Positions 25,680 through 37,153 of a DNA stretch of 64,000 bases are shown piece by piece (position 1 is the stretch's first letter; every line of letters starts with the position of its first letter). The DNA is taken from assembly GCF_900110425.1 (NCBI RefSeq), contig NZ_FODS01000011.1:1-64000 (forward strand), given 5' to 3'. Origin of the DNA: Salinihabitans flavidus. GTDB taxonomy: Bacteria > Pseudomonadota > Alphaproteobacteria > Rhodobacterales > Rhodobacteraceae. Below the pieces are notes generated by a model that saw only the letters and a program-made list of their open reading frames with translations, ran no database searches and was not told the DNA's origin. The translations under genes and the position numbers were made by a program.

Positions 25680-26153
25680 TCAGTTGACCGCCTTGGCGTC
25701 CACCACATCCTTGTCGACGCTGTCGTCGTCGCCCCTCTCGATCGCGATGCGGCGCGGCTTCAGCGCCTCGGGCACTTCGCGCACCATCTCGATATGCAGC
25801 ATGCCGTCGGCATGGTTTGCCCCGGTCACGCGCACATGATCGGCAAGCTGGAAACGCCGCTCGAACGCGCGGGTGGCGATGCCGCGATGCAGGAAGGTGC
25901 GGCCATCCTCATCCCCGGCCTTGCGCCCGGTCACGATAAGGGCGTTTTCCTTGACCTCGATGGCAAGATCATCGGCAGAGAATCCCGCCACGGCGATCGA
26001 GATGCGATAGGCGTCATCGGCGGTCTTCTCGATGTTGTAAGGGGGGTAGGTGGACTGGCTGACATCATTCGCCAGAACGCGGTCCATCATGTCGGCAATC
26101 TGGTCGAACCCGACCGTTGCCCGGTAAAGCGGTGCGAAGTCGAAACTGCGCAT
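25680..26153 (-). CDS. ibpA: Small heat-shock protein, Hsp20/IbpA type
   Basis: A 157-residue ATP-independent holdase chaperone. The N-terminus MRSFDFAPLYRATVGFDQIA is typical of the IbpA class; the alpha-crystallin domain spans about residues 38-130 (YRISIAVAGFSADDLAIEV, then NALIVTGRK), and the C-terminal RRIAIE supplies an I-x-I-like anchor. An AAGGAGG site lies 9 bases before the ATG. The 5' region (26154-26220) is AT-richer than its surroundings and could hold a heat-responsive structure, but I could not identify a ROSE-type thermometer. Confidence 0.93.
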   Translation of the reverse strand: MRSFDFAPLYRATVGFDQIADMMDRVLANDVSQSTYPPYNIEKTADDAYRISIAVAGFSADDLAIEVKENALIVTGRKAGDEDGRTFLHRGIATRAFERRFQLADHVRVTGANHADGMLHIEMVREVPEALKPRRIAIERGDDDSVDKDVVDAKAVN

Positions 26154-26285
26154 AGGTCATCCTCCTTCTTGAGCGATAACAATATGTAAACCTTCCCTTG
26201 CGGGGACAGGCAGGTCACGACAGGGCCCGATGGTGGCACCCCGCCACGGATATAGATTGGAAAGGATCGCGGCGATTTCAACCCC

Positions 26286-27074
26286 TCAGGGACGGACGAA
26301 TTTCGCCCCCGTGCTCTGCCGCGCGGCCTGCGGTGTGACCTGCAACACCGTATCCACGCCAAACGCCGCGCGAAGCTGCTCCAGCGGCCCGTCAAGCCCG
26401 GCGCCCAGCGAGACGGGTTGCCCGTCCACCTCGGCCTTGGCGGTGACCACCGACACGATCTCGGCCACCCCGTCGGTGACGCGAAACACCGGCGCGCCGC
26501 TCGATCCGAAATCGACGCTGCACGACATCACGTAAACCCCCTGCTGGCGGGACAGCACCCGGCACATTTCCTGAAACGAGGGGGCCTCGGCCCGGTCGCG
26601 GGCATAGGATACAACGCCCACCCGCTCTCCGGCCCGCAACCGGCCCGCCGTGGCGAAGGGATGCACCGTGGTATTGCGGACCGGATGGTAAAGCTGCAAC
26701 AGCGCAAGGTCATGGCGCACCCGCGCTGTCACCGCGCGCTGGTCATGCTCGAACTCGGGATGCGTCACAGCGCGGCGAATGCGGCGGTAGGCTTCGGCGC
26801 GCCCGTTGCGCCAGCCTGCCCTGAATTCCATCTGGTCGGCGGAGAACCTCCGGCCGGTCGCCTTGTCGAACAGGCAATGTGCCGCCGTCAGCACCAGATC
26901 GGGCGCGATCAGCGCGCCGGTGCAGAATCCGCGCCCGGCAATCTCGATCCGCCCCACGCCTTCCCAACCGCGCGTCTGGTCGCCCGTATCCATCCGGCGC
27001 AGCCCCCCGTCCTGCGCCAATGCGGCGGTGGAGAGCATGATCGCGGCGTAAAAGGCCAATGATTTTCGCAACAT
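26286..27074 (-). CDS. Secreted trypsin-like serine protease
   Basis: A 262-residue protease of the S1 family. Signal peptide residues 1-20 (cleavage after TAALA). The triad is readable: His66 in LTAAHC, Asp122 in RHDLALL and Ser192 in DFGSSGAPV, where the last motif replaces the usual GDSGGP with GSSGAP, as in many bacterial S1 enzymes (V8/glutamyl endopeptidase-like). The ATG at 27074 with a GGAG site is the start; the open frame continues far upstream through glcF but that part is antisense noise. It may be read through from glcDEF, 74 bp away. Confidence 0.88.
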   Translation of the reverse strand: MLRKSLAFYAAIMLSTAALAQDGGLRRMDTGDQTRGWEGVGRIEIAGRGFCTGALIAPDLVLTAAHCLFDKATGRRFSADQMEFRAGWRNGRAEAYRRIRRAVTHPEFEHDQRAVTARVRHDLALLQLYHPVRNTTVHPFATAGRLRAGERVGVVSYARDRAEAPSFQEMCRVLSRQQGVYVMSCSVDFGSSGAPVFRVTDGVAEIVSVVTAKAEVDGQPVSLGAGLDGPLEQLRAAFGVDTVLQVTPQAARQSTGAKFVRP

Positions 27075-27148
27075 ATCGGCTCCGGCAAGGTCTTCCTGAC
27101 CAAGCGTTACTCGCAGGTCTGGGCGAAAATAGGGCGTTCCCGTGCAAC

Positions 27149-28459
<1,311 letters not shown>

Positions 28460-28461
28460 CG

Positions 28462-29571
28462 CTACCCCATCAGCCCCGGATTGAACACGCCGCGGGGATC
28501 GAACGCCGCCCGCAGGCCCTCCGAGATCCGCGCGATCGGCGCGGGCTCGGGATGGAACATCGGGGGTCCCTCCCCTCGGATCAGGGTGGCATGCCCCTTT
28601 GTGCCCGCCATCGCCGCGCGCACGTCCACCCCCGGCGCCGCCAGCGCCCAGACAAGGCCCCCGCCCCAGTCATAGATCACCGCCTCCGCGCCCAGCCGCG
28701 CCACCAGCTCCGGCGCCTCCGACGGCTTGACCGAGAGACGCCAGACATGGCCATCGCGGCCGTGAAACGCCTCTACGTCGCGCACCGCGCGCCACAGGGC
28801 CGCCCCCGCCTCGGGGTCTGTCTCCACCCGCGATACGCCAAATTCCGACAGCACCCCGCAAAGCGCCTCGGCGCGATAGGCGACCGATGCCTCCATCCCC
28901 TCGATCCGCAGCAGGGTGAGCGGCGCATCCCCCGGCAGATGCGCCGCCCCCGTCACCTCGAACGGAGAGCCGAGCGCGGCGGCCATCGCGCGCACCGCGT
29001 CCGCGTCGCTCAGCCCCTCGATCAGCAGCGTACCCGTCACCTCCGGCGCCGGCAGCACCTTGAGCGACACCTCGGTGATCACGCCCAACGTGCCCCAGCT
29101 TCCGGCCATCAGCTTCACAAGATCATAGCCAGTGACGTTCTTCATCACCCGCCCGCCGTTCTTGAGGATGCGCCCCTGCCCGTCGACAAAGCGCACTCCC
29201 AGAAGGAAATCGCGCGCCGCCCCGACGACGACCCGGCGCGGCCCCGACACGTTCGCCGCCACCGCCCCGCCGATCGTCGGCGCGCCTTTGGTGCCCAAAA
29301 GACCGCGATGATCCATCGGCTCGAACGCGAGCCGCTGCCCCTCGGAGGCCAGCACCCGCTCGACCTCCGCCAGCGGGGTGCCCGCCCGCGCCACGAGCGT
29401 CAGCGCGCCCGGCTCATGCAGCGTCACCCCCGACAGCCCGCGGGTCGTCAGCGCGGCCCCCGCGCCCCCGCTCCGCCGCGTGCCGCCGCCCGCGATCCGC
29501 AAGGGTCCGTTGCTCCCCGCCACGATCTCGGCAAGCTCCGCCTCGCTTTGTGGTCGCGCGGCCTGCGTCAC
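28462..29571 (-). CDS. glcE: Glycolate oxidase FAD-binding subunit GlcE
   Basis: A 369-residue FAD-binding (PCMH-type) subunit. Motifs: RIAGGGTR for the flavin pyrophosphate, LLGTKGAPTIGGAVAANVSG and MKNVTGYDLVKLMAGSWGTL, which is characteristic of GlcE. A GTG at 29571 is the likely start because it overlaps the glcD stop by four bases (GTGA) and yields the family length; the frame upstream belongs to noise across glcD. It ends 2 bp before glcF. Confidence 0.92.
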   Translation of the reverse strand: MTQAARPQSEAELAEIVAGSNGPLRIAGGGTRRSGGAGAALTTRGLSGVTLHEPGALTLVARAGTPLAEVERVLASEGQRLAFEPMDHRGLLGTKGAPTIGGAVAANVSGPRRVVVGAARDFLLGVRFVDGQGRILKNGGRVMKNVTGYDLVKLMAGSWGTLGVITEVSLKVLPAPEVTGTLLIEGLSDADAVRAMAAALGSPFEVTGAAHLPGDAPLTLLRIEGMEASVAYRAEALCGVLSEFGVSRVETDPEAGAALWRAVRDVEAFHGRDGHVWRLSVKPSEAPELVARLGAEAVIYDWGGGLVWALAAPGVDVRAAMAGTKGHATLIRGEGPPMFHPEPAPIARISEGLRAAFDPRGVFNPGLMG

Positions 29572-31007
29572 ACCGCCGCCTCCCGGCGCGCCCCGGTTGC
29601 CGCCAGCGGAAACACCTTGGCTGGATTGAGAAGCCACCCGGGATCGAACACATCCTTCACCGCCATCTGGATCTCCAGATCCTCGGGCGCGTATTGATGC
29701 CCCATCAGGTCGCGCTTCTCTATGCCGACGCCATGCTCTCCGGTCAGGCACCCGCCCACCTCCACGCAAAGCCGCAGGATGTCGGCGCCGAAGGCTTCAC
29801 ATTTCTCCAGATCGCCCGGCTTGTTGGCATCGAAAAGGATCAGCGGATGCATGTTCCCGTCACCTGCGTGAAAGACATTGCCCACATCAAGGCCATAGTC
29901 CTTCGACATCTCCCCGATCCGCCGCAGCACATGGGGAAGCGCGCTCACCGGGATCGTGCCATCGAGGCACATGTAATCGTTGATCTGCCCCATCGCGCCA
30001 AAGGCCGATTTCCGCCCCAGCCAGATCTTCGCGCTTTCCTCGGCGCTGCCGCTTTCGCGGATCTCCACCGGATCGTGACGTTCTGCAATCTCCACGATCC
30101 GGGCAAGCTGCGCGTCGATCTCCGCGTCGCTGCCTTCCACCTCGATGATCAGAAGCGCCTCGCAATCGGGATAGCCCGCCTTGGCGAAGGCTTCGGTGGC
30201 GCGGATGCAGGGCCGGTCCATGAACTCGATCGCCACCGGAAGAAGACCCGCCTTGATGATGTCCGACACGCATTGCCCGGCCACCTCGTTGCTGTCGAAC
30301 CCCACCAGCACGGGGCGCGCGCCCTCGGGTTTGGGCAGGATACGCAGGGTCGCCTCCGTCACCACGCCAAGCTGCCCTTCCGATCCGCAGATCAACCCCA
30401 GCAAATCAAGCCCGGCCGCATCCATATGCGCGCCGCCGATCTCGATCACCTCACCCTCCATCGTCACCATCGTGACCCCCAGAAGGTTGTTCGTCGTCAC
30501 CCCGTATTTCAGGCAATGCGCCCCGCCGGAATTCATCGCGATATTGCCCGCGATGGCGCAGGCAAGCTGCGACGACGGGTCGGGGGCATAGAAGAACCCC
30601 GCCTCCTCCACCGCGCCGGTCACGCTCAGGTTGGTGCGCCCCGTCTGCACGCGGATGAAGCGGTTGTCGTAATCGGTCTCCAGAACCTGCGACATCCGCG
30701 CCACGCCAAGGATCACCGAATCGGCGGTCGGCAGCGCCCCGCCGGCCAGCGACGTGCCCGCCCCGCGCGGCACCACCGGCACTCCCGCCTCGTGGCAGAT
30801 GCGCAGCGCCTTCGCGACATCCTCTGTCGTGCCCGGAAGAACCACCGCCAGCGGCGGGCAGCTATAGGCGGTCAGCGCATCGCACTCATAGGCGCGAACC
30901 TCCGCCTCCGCGTCGATCACCGCCCCCTCGGGCAGCGCCGCGCGCAAGCGCTTCACGATCCGCGCCTTCTGCGCGATAATCTGCGGATTGGGCGCGGGCA
31001 TCTCCAT
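29568..31007 (-). CDS. glcD: Glycolate oxidase subunit GlcD
   Basis: A 479-residue FAD-linked dehydrogenase that oxidises glycolate (or D-lactate) to glyoxylate. The PCMH FAD site shows VVPRGAGTSLAGGALPT and the stretch CAIAGNIAMNSGGAHCLKYG; the C-terminal FAD-oxidase domain has VFHAGDGNMHPLILFD and GGCLTGEHGVGIEK. First gene of glcDEF. No glcC-type regulator is in the window; the 86 bp before the start (31008-31093) are shared with a divergent gene. Confidence 0.95.
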   Translation of the reverse strand: MEMPAPNPQIIAQKARIVKRLRAALPEGAVIDAEAEVRAYECDALTAYSCPPLAVVLPGTTEDVAKALRICHEAGVPVVPRGAGTSLAGGALPTADSVILGVARMSQVLETDYDNRFIRVQTGRTNLSVTGAVEEAGFFYAPDPSSQLACAIAGNIAMNSGGAHCLKYGVTTNNLLGVTMVTMEGEVIEIGGAHMDAAGLDLLGLICGSEGQLGVVTEATLRILPKPEGARPVLVGFDSNEVAGQCVSDIIKAGLLPVAIEFMDRPCIRATEAFAKAGYPDCEALLIIEVEGSDAEIDAQLARIVEIAERHDPVEIRESGSAEESAKIWLGRKSAFGAMGQINDYMCLDGTIPVSALPHVLRRIGEMSKDYGLDVGNVFHAGDGNMHPLILFDANKPGDLEKCEAFGADILRLCVEVGGCLTGEHGVGIEKRDLMGHQYAPEDLEIQMAVKDVFDPGWLLNPAKVFPLAATGARREAAV

Positions 31008-31093
31008 ATATAATCCTTTCGCGCAATTGGTAAGAAATTATAACCAATCAAACCCTATGGCAACCCATTTATCCCCGCGCTAGGCTTCGCCTC

Positions 31094-31792
31094 ATGGACT
31101 GGATGGATCGCCTCACGCTCTTCGACACGCTCGATTTCGCCGCCGTGGCCGGGCTGCTGCTGACGTGGCTGGTAGCGGGATACCTTATTGAGCATCCGCC
31201 GAAAAGCCGTCCCTCCGTCTCTGTTCTGATGAGCAGCTACCGCCGCGACTGGATGCGGCAGTTCGTCGATCGCGATCCGCGCATCTTCGACTCGCAGATG
31301 CTCACCATCCTGCGGCAGGGCACGTCCTTCTTCGCCTCCGCCTCGATGATCGCCATCGGCGCCGGTCTGGCGCTGATCGGCAATACCGAACGGCTCGTCG
31401 GGGTCGCCACCGACCTGACCCTCGACACCGCCCCCGCCATCGTCTGGGAGATCAAGATCGTGCTGGCGCTGTTCTTCGTCGCCAACGCCTTTTTGAAATT
31501 CGTCTGGTCGCACCGGCTCTTTGGCTATTGCGCGGTGGTGATGGGGTCGGTGCCCAACGACCCGTCGGACCCGCAGGCCGGCCCGCGCGGTGACACTGCG
31601 GCGGATCTCAACATCTACGCCTCGCGCAGCTTCAACCGCGGAATGCGCTCGCTCTATTTCGCGATGGCCGCGGTCACATGGCTCGCCGGCCCGCACGCGC
31701 TGATCCTCGGCACGCTGGCCACCGGCATCATGCTCTGGCGCCGCGAATTCGCCTCGCAGTCGCGCGCCGCGCTGCTGCACACATCCTCGTGA
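31094..31792 (+). CDS. DUF599 family membrane protein
   Basis: A 232-residue integral membrane protein with four hydrophobic stretches (residues about 15-34, 83-102, 115-140, 190-215). The order SSYRRDWMRQFVDRDPRI, QGTSFFASASMIAIGAGLAL and LYFAMAAVTWLAGP matches the DUF599 family, which is widespread in proteobacteria without an assigned function. It is divergent from glcD and lies directly before a small secreted-protein gene. Confidence 0.85.
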   Translation: MDWMDRLTLFDTLDFAAVAGLLLTWLVAGYLIEHPPKSRPSVSVLMSSYRRDWMRQFVDRDPRIFDSQMLTILRQGTSFFASASMIAIGAGLALIGNTERLVGVATDLTLDTAPAIVWEIKIVLALFFVANAFLKFVWSHRLFGYCAVVMGSVPNDPSDPQAGPRGDTAADLNIYASRSFNRGMRSLYFAMAAVTWLAGPHALILGTLATGIMLWRREFASQSRAALLHTSS

Positions 31793-31827
31793 ATTGAATG
31801 GCGGGCCCGATCTGCCAGACTGGCGCC

Positions 31828-32181
31828 ATGATCCGTCTTGCCCTGCCCCTCCTTCTGCTCCTCGCGGCCCCGGCGCTCGCCGACCCGCCCGTGGTCGAAG
31901 GCGCCGAAGCCGGGCGCAGCAGCGAAAGCTGGCGCGTCTCCGTCACCCTCTCGCATCCCGACACCGGCTGGAATCACTACGCCGACGGCTGGCGCGTTCT
32001 GGATGAAAACGGCACCGAACTGGGCCGCCGCGTGCTGCATCACCCGCATGTGGACGAACAGCCCTTCACCCGAAGCCTTTCGGGTCTGGATCTGCCCGAA
32101 GGCTCGGGCGCCATCTGGATCGAACCGCGCTGCTCGGTGGATGGCTGGTCCGGCACCCGCACCCGCGTCGATCTGCCATAG
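31828..32181 (+). CDS. Small secreted protein, unknown
   Basis: A 117-residue protein with a clear Sec signal peptide (MIRLALPLLLLLAAPALADP, residues 1-18) and a single compact domain with HPDTGWNHYADGWRVLDENG and a C-terminal cysteine. The fold looks like a small beta-sandwich with a histidine-rich loop (VLHHPHVDEQP), which might bind metal, but that is inference. The start is set at the ATG that begins the signal peptide. It follows the DUF599 gene by 35 bp. Confidence 0.7.
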   Translation: MIRLALPLLLLLAAPALADPPVVEGAEAGRSSESWRVSVTLSHPDTGWNHYADGWRVLDENGTELGRRVLHHPHVDEQPFTRSLSGLDLPEGSGAIWIEPRCSVDGWSGTRTRVDLP

Positions 32182-32203
32182 CGCCGCGCCCGACCGCCCC
32201 CGC

Positions 32204-32328
32204 GTTAACCCGATGGTGACGCCTTTGCACCGAACGCCGTGTTAGCGGGGCGAGTCCGGCCCATCGCCACCGACGCGATACCGACAGAATACCGACGTTT
32301 CACCGACATGGGTTTTTGAGCGTTAACA
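32204..32328. repeat. 11-bp-phased ACCGAC repeat element, copy 2
   Basis: ACCGAC starts at 32269, 32280, 32291 and 32302, all 11 bp apart. The half-site ACCGAACGCC starts at 32229, again 40 bp before the first unit, and a GTTAACCCGAT lies 24 bp further left (32204). To the right come CATGGGTTTTTGAGCGTTAAC. It sits between the convergent ends of the small secreted-protein gene and putR. Confidence 0.87.
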
Positions 32329-32357
32329 ATAGCTTGAGGTGATTCGCGCCACATGGG

Positions 32358-32834
32358 TCAGGTCACGTCGGAAATCCCCGTCTCCTTGACCGCCTGCATG
32401 GCAACATAGGTCGATGTGCTCGCCACATGCGGCAGCGCGGAAATCACCTCCCCCAGCACCCGGCGATAGGCGGCCATGTCACTGGTCCGCACCTTGAGAA
32501 GATAGTCGAAATGGCTCGCGATCATATGCGCCTGCTCGACCTCCGGCACCCGCGCCACGGCGGCGTTGAACGCCGACAGCGCCGCCTCCCGCGTGTCGCT
32601 GAGCTTCACCTCCACGAAGGCCACATGATCGAGGCCAAGCCGGATCGGATCGAGCATGGCCCGGTATCCGGTGATCACGCCATCGGCCTCCAGCCGCCGC
32701 AACCGCGCCTGCGTCGGCGACTTCGACAGGCCGATCCGCCGCGCCAGATCGGTGACCGACACCCGCCCATCGCGGGACAGTTCGTCAAGAATCCTGCGAT
32801 CGAAGGCGTCAAGCTCCGCCTGTCCGGTCTGCAT
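32358..32834 (-). CDS. putR: Lrp/AsnC-family regulator of proline use
   Basis: A 158-residue regulator with an N-terminal winged HTH (VTDLARRIGLSKSPTQARLR) and a C-terminal RAM ligand domain. Its divergent position to putA, 105 bp away, matches PutR, the proline-responsive activator of putA known in Rhodobacter and Agrobacterium. The second of two nearby ATGs (32834) is chosen because the GAGGGG site is 7 bases from it but only 1 base from the first. It probably binds the repeats in the intergenic region. Confidence 0.88.
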   Translation of the reverse strand: MQTGQAELDAFDRRILDELSRDGRVSVTDLARRIGLSKSPTQARLRRLEADGVITGYRAMLDPIRLGLDHVAFVEVKLSDTREAALSAFNAAVARVPEVEQAHMIASHFDYLLKVRTSDMAAYRRVLGEVISALPHVASTSTYVAMQAVKETGISDVT

Positions 32835-32850
32835 TGCCATGCCCCTCTAT

Positions 32851-32891
32851 TTCAGGTCAACCGGCCATCCATATTCGCAAATTCAGGCGAA
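32851..32891. promoter_or_regulatory. Candidate PutR operator between putR and putA
   Basis: A near-repeat TTCAGGTCAA (32851-32860) and TTCAGGCGAA (32882-32891) lie 31 bp apart, about three helical turns. The second forms an inverted repeat TTCGC/GCGAA (32874-32891). They lie 20-60 bp upstream of a TATACT putative -10 (32911-32916), where an activator would bind. Confidence 0.5.
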
Positions 32892-32939
32892 ACGACCAGT
32901 CGATCCACGATATACTATCCCAAACAAGGAGAGCCTTCC

Positions 32940-35900
32940 ATGCGTGATTTCCGCCGCCGGATCGACACAGAGACCTATTGCGACGAGGCCGGGCTGGTCG
33001 CCCGACTGACCGAAGAGGCCGCGCTTTCGCCCGAGGACCGCACCCGCATCTCGGGTGCCGCCGCCGATCTGGTGCGCCGCATCCGAGGGCAAAGCCGCCC
33101 CGGCCTGATGGAGGTGTTTCTGGCCGAATACGGCCTCTCGACCGACGAGGGCATCGCCCTGATGTGTCTGGCTGAGGCGCTCTTGCGCGTGCCCGACGCG
33201 GAAACCATCGACGCGCTGATCGAGGACAAGATCGCGCCCTCGGACTGGGGCCGCCACATGGGCCATTCCACCTCGCCGCTGGTCAATGCCTCGACATGGG
33301 CGCTGATGCTGACGGGCCGCGTGCTCAAGGATGAAAACCCCGGCCCCGTCGGCCATCTGCGCGGCGCCATCCGCCGTCTGGGAGAGCCGGTGATCCGCAC
33401 CGCCGTGGGCCGCGCCATGCGGGAAATGGGCCGGCAATTCGTGCTGGGTGAAACCATCGACGCCGCCATGTCCCGCGCTGCCGGGATGGAGAAAAAAGGC
33501 TATACATATTCGTATGATATGCTGGGCGAAGCGGCCCGGACCGACGCCGACGCCATGCATTATCACCTTGCCTATTCACGGGCGATCTCAGCGATTTCCG
33601 CCGCCTGCACGCAGGTCGACATCCGCGACAATCCGGGCATCTCGGTGAAGCTTTCCGCGCTTCATCCCCGCTATGAACTCGGGCAGCGCGACCGCATCAT
33701 GGATGAGCTTGTGCCCCGCCTGCGCAGCCTCGCGCTGCTGGCGAAATCGGCGCGCATGGGGCTGAATATCGACGCCGAGGAGGCCGACCGCCTGTCGATT
33801 TCGCTGGACGTGATCGAAGCGGTCCTGTCCGAGCCCGCGCTGGCCGGATGGGACGGCTTCGGTGTCGTGGTGCAGGCGTACGGCAAACGCGCCGGCCCCA
33901 CGCTCGATTACCTCTATGACCTGTCCACCCGGCTTGATCGCAAGATCATGGTAAGGCTGGTCAAGGGCGCCTATTGGGACACGGAAATCAAGGCCGCGCA
34001 GGTGCTTGGCGTCGATGGCTTCCCGGTCTTCACCTCGAAACCGGCGACCGACATTTCGTTTCTGGCCAATGCCCGCAAGCTGCTCGGCATGACCGACCGG
34101 ATCTACCCGCAATTCGCCACCCACAACGCCCACACCGTCGCCGCGATTCTTGACATGGCGGACGATCACGACAGCTACGAATTTCAACGCCTGCACGGCA
34201 TGGGCGAAAGCCTGCATGAGATCGTGCACGCAGAGCACAAGACCCGCTGCCGCATCTACGCGCCGGTCGGCGCGCATCGCGATCTTCTGGCCTATCTGGT
34301 GCGGCGCCTGCTGGAAAACGGCGCGAACAGCTCCTTTGTCAACCAGATCGTCGACGACGAGGTGCCGCCCGAAGAAGTCGCTCGCGATCCCTTCGACGCG
34401 CTCGCTGACGATCACATGAAACTGCCCACCGGGCCGGAGCTTTTCCTGCCCGAGCGGGTCAATTCCAAAGGGTTCGATCTGCGCGACGTGCCCACGCTGG
34501 AGGAGATGGATGCGGCCCGCGATCCCTGGCGCACAGCCTCATGGGCCGCCGCCCCGATCATCGCCGGCGAGGCGCAGCCCGAGACGCCGGAGCCGGTGAC
34601 AAACCCCTATCTGGACACCGACAGCCCCGGCAGCGTCGCCCACGCCAGCCCCGGGGATGTGCAAACCGCGCTGGACGCCGCCCGCCCGTGGCAGGCCCCG
34701 GCCGGGGACCGCGCCGCCGTGCTGAACAAGGTGGCCGATCTCTACGAGGAAAACTTCGGCCCACTCTTTGCGATCATCGCGCGCGAGGCCGGCAAGACGC
34801 CGCTCGACGCGGTGGCCGAACTGCGCGAGGCCGTTGATTTTCTACGCTATTACGCCGCAAACGCTCCCGATGCGCCGCCCGCAGGGGTGTTCTCCTGCAT
34901 CAGCCCGTGGAACTTCCCGCTGGCGATCTTCACCGGGCAGGTGTCGGCGGCGCTCGCTGCGGGGAACGCGGTTCTGGCCAAGCCCGCCGATCAGACACCG
35001 CTCATCGCGCATGAGGCGGTGAAACTGATGCACGAGGCCGGGGTGCCGCGCGAGGCGCTGCAATTTCTGCCCGGCGCGGGCTCTGTCGTCGGCGCCGCGA
35101 TCACCTCCGATCCGCGCGTGAACGGCGTGGCCTTCACCGGCTCGACCGCCACGGCGCAGCGGATCCGCACCGCGATGGCCGAAAACCTCACCCCCGGCGC
35201 GCCGCTGATCGCCGAAACCGGCGGGATCAACGCCATGATCGTGGATTCCACCGCCCTGCCCGAACAGGCGGTGCAGGCCATCGTCGAAAGCGCGTTCCAG
35301 TCGGCGGGCCAACGCTGCTCGGCGCTGCGCTGTCTCTACGTGCAAGAGGATATCGTCGGCGATTTTCTCGACATGCTCACCGGCGCGATGAAGGAACTGC
35401 GCCTTGGCGATCCATGGCACGTCAGCACCGACGCTGGCCCGGTGATCGACAGTGCCGCTCAATCGGAGATCGCCGCCCATATCGCACAGGCGCAGGCCGA
35501 CGGGCGCGTGATCTACCAAACCTCCACGCCGCAAACCGGAAGCTTCATCGCCCCCACCCTGATCCGGGTGGGCGGCATCGAGGATCTCGACAAGGAGATT
35601 TTCGGCCCCGTTCTGCATGTGGCGACCTTCCGCGCTGAAGAACTCGATACCGTGATCGACACGATCAACGGCACGGGCTACGGGCTGACCTTCGGCCTGC
35701 AAACCCGCATCGACGACCGAGTGCAGCATGTCGCCGACCGCATCCATGCGGGCAACATCTACGTCAATCGCAACCAGATCGGCGCCATCGTCGGAAGCCA
35801 GCCTTTCGGCGGCGAGGGGCTGTCCGGCACCGGGCCCAAGGCGGGCGGGCCGCACTACCTCGCCCGCTTCACAGCCCCCGAACGCAAAGGCGCGAGCGGC

Positions 35901-36359
35901 GCTTGGGACGGGCCGATGCCCGCCGATGTGCTGGCCGACCTGATCGCGCGCGCAGAACCGGGCGCCCCGCCCGAAACGAAAACCCTGCCCGGCCCAACCG
36001 GCGAATCCAACCGGCTGTCCACCGTGCCGCGCGCGCCTCTTCTCTGCCTCGGGCCGGGGCCGGAGGCCGCGCAGGAGCAGGCCGAGACCGTGCGTCGCCT
36101 TGACGGACGCGCCGTTGTCGCCACAGCGGAGGTCAGCGCAGAGCAGCTTGAACAGATCCCAGGGATTTCCGGTGCGCTGTGGTGGGGGGATGAGGCGACG
36201 GCACGCGGCTATGAGATTGCACTGGCGCGCCGCACCGGGCCGATCCTGCCACTGATCACCGGCATCCCCGACACCGCGCGTGTGCGCGGTGAACGCCATG
36301 TCTGCGTCGATACCACGGCGGCAGGCGGAAACGCCGCACTTCTGGGCGGGGCGGCTTGA
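32940..36359 (+). CDS. putA: Bifunctional proline dehydrogenase / P5C dehydrogenase
   Basis: PutA (1139 residues) converts proline to glutamate in two steps. The flavin-dependent PRODH barrel takes about residues 60-450 ([39 protein letters not shown]). The aldehyde dehydrogenase part runs from about 560 to 1000, with [26 protein letters not shown] and catalytic Cys793 in [13 protein letters not shown] short C-terminal domain follows. It has no N-terminal ribbon-helix-helix, so regulation falls to PutR. Start at 32940 has an AAGGAG site; the open frame upstream overlaps putR antisense and is not coding. Confidence 0.97.
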   Translation: MRDFRRRIDTETYCDEAGLVARLTEEAALSPEDRTRISGAAADLVRRIRGQSRPGLMEVFLAEYGLSTDEGIALMCLAEALLRVPDAETIDALIEDKIAPSDWGRHMGHSTSPLVNASTWALMLTGRVLKDENPGPVGHLRGAIRRLGEPVIRTAVGRAMREMGRQFVLGETIDAAMSRAAGMEKKGYTYSYDMLGEAARTDADAMHYHLAYSRAISAISAACTQVDIRDNPGISVKLSALHPRYELGQRDRIMDELVPRLRSLALLAKSARMGLNIDAEEADRLSISLDVIEAVLSEPALAGWDGFGVVVQAYGKRAGPTLDYLYDLSTRLDRKIMVRLVKGAYWDTEIKAAQVLGVDGFPVFTSKPATDISFLANARKLLGMTDRIYPQFATHNAHTVAAILDMADDHDSYEFQRLHGMGESLHEIVHAEHKTRCRIYAPVGAHRDLLAYLVRRLLENGANSSFVNQIVDDEVPPEEVARDPFDALADDHMKLPTGPELFLPERVNSKGFDLRDVPTLEEMDAARDPWRTASWAAAPIIAGEAQPETPEPVTNPYLDTDSPGSVAHASPGDVQTALDAARPWQAPAGDRAAVLNKVADLYEENFGPLFAIIAREAGKTPLDAVAELREAVDFLRYYAANAPDAPPAGVFSCISPWNFPLAIFTGQVSAALAAGNAVLAKPADQTPLIAHEAVKLMHEAGVPREALQFLPGAGSVVGAAITSDPRVNGVAFTGSTATAQRIRTAMAENLTPGAPLIAETGGINAMIVDSTALPEQAVQAIVESAFQSAGQRCSALRCLYVQEDIVGDFLDMLTGAMKELRLGDPWHVSTDAGPVIDSAAQSEIAAHIAQAQADGRVIYQTSTPQTGSFIAPTLIRVGGIEDLDKEIFGPVLHVATFRAEELDTVIDTINGTGYGLTFGLQTRIDDRVQHVADRIHAGNIYVNRNQIGAIVGSQPFGGEGLSGTGPKAGGPHYLARFTAPERKGASGAWDGPMPADVLADLIARAEPGAPPETKTLPGPTGESNRLSTVPRAPLLCLGPGPEAAQEQAETVRRLDGRAVVATAEVSAEQLEQIPGISGALWWGDEATARGYEIALARRTGPILPLITGIPDTARVRGERHVCVDTTAAGGNAALLGGAA

Positions 36360-36390
36360 CGCCCCTGCCCTTTGGCTCCAGCTTTGGCGG

Positions 36391-37143
36391 ATGTTTCCGA
36401 TCCGTGATCACAACCCGTCTTCGGGCACGCCTTATGTGACGTACGCGCTGATTGTCCTCAACGTGGTGATCTTCGCATCCTATTGGCCGCTCTTCGCGGA
36501 ACCCTACCGCCTCACCGTCTTTTTCGGGGACTGGGCGCTGATTCCGGCGGCGGTGTCCGAAGGGCAGCGCATGCACGGGTTCGTCACCTCCCTGTTCCTG
36601 CATGGCGGGCTGATGCATCTGGGCGGCAACATGCTGTTTCTTTGGATCTTCGGCGACAACCTCGAAGATGATATGGGGCACACGGGCTTTGCCCTGTTCT
36701 ACCTCGCGGCCGGTCTTGGTGCGGGGCTGGCACAGGTTCTGGCCAACCCCGGTTCGGCGATTCCCACGGTCGGGGCCTCGGGCGCGATTGCCGGGGTGAT
36801 GGGCGGCTATCTGTTGCTTTACCCCCGGGCGCGGGTCGATGTCCTGCTGATCTTCATCATCTTTTTCAAGGTCATCCCGGTGCCGGCGTGGCTCATGCTG
36901 GGGGTGTGGTTCGCCCTGCAACTTTTCAGCGGGGTGTCGGTGGATACAGCCAGCGGCGGGGTCGCCTACTGGGCGCATGCGGGCGGGTTCGTGATCGGGC
37001 TTGCTCTGACCCTTCCGATCTGGCTGCGGCGCGGGGGGCCGCGCGGGTGGTCGCGCACCGACGGGCTGCCGCCCCATCCCGAGGCGCGCTATACCCTCTC
37101 GCGCAGCAATGTGCCTCGCGTGCGCAAACGCCGCCGTCGATAG
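36391..37143 (+). CDS. Rhomboid family intramembrane serine protease
   Basis: A 250-residue membrane protein with about six or seven helices. The catalytic dyad is visible: GASGAIAGVMGGY with Ser130 and AHAGGFVIG with His. The oxyanion segment HGGLMHLGGNMLFLWIFGDN (71-90) is typical of rhomboids. The long loop before it is family-like. It follows putA by 31 bp but has no obvious functional tie. Convergent with yqgE, 10 bp away. Confidence 0.93.
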   Translation: MFPIRDHNPSSGTPYVTYALIVLNVVIFASYWPLFAEPYRLTVFFGDWALIPAAVSEGQRMHGFVTSLFLHGGLMHLGGNMLFLWIFGDNLEDDMGHTGFALFYLAAGLGAGLAQVLANPGSAIPTVGASGAIAGVMGGYLLLYPRARVDVLLIFIIFFKVIPVPAWLMLGVWFALQLFSGVSVDTASGGVAYWAHAGGFVIGLALTLPIWLRRGGPRGWSRTDGLPPHPEARYTLSRSNVPRVRKRRRR

Positions 37144-37153
37144 GCCCGGCCGC

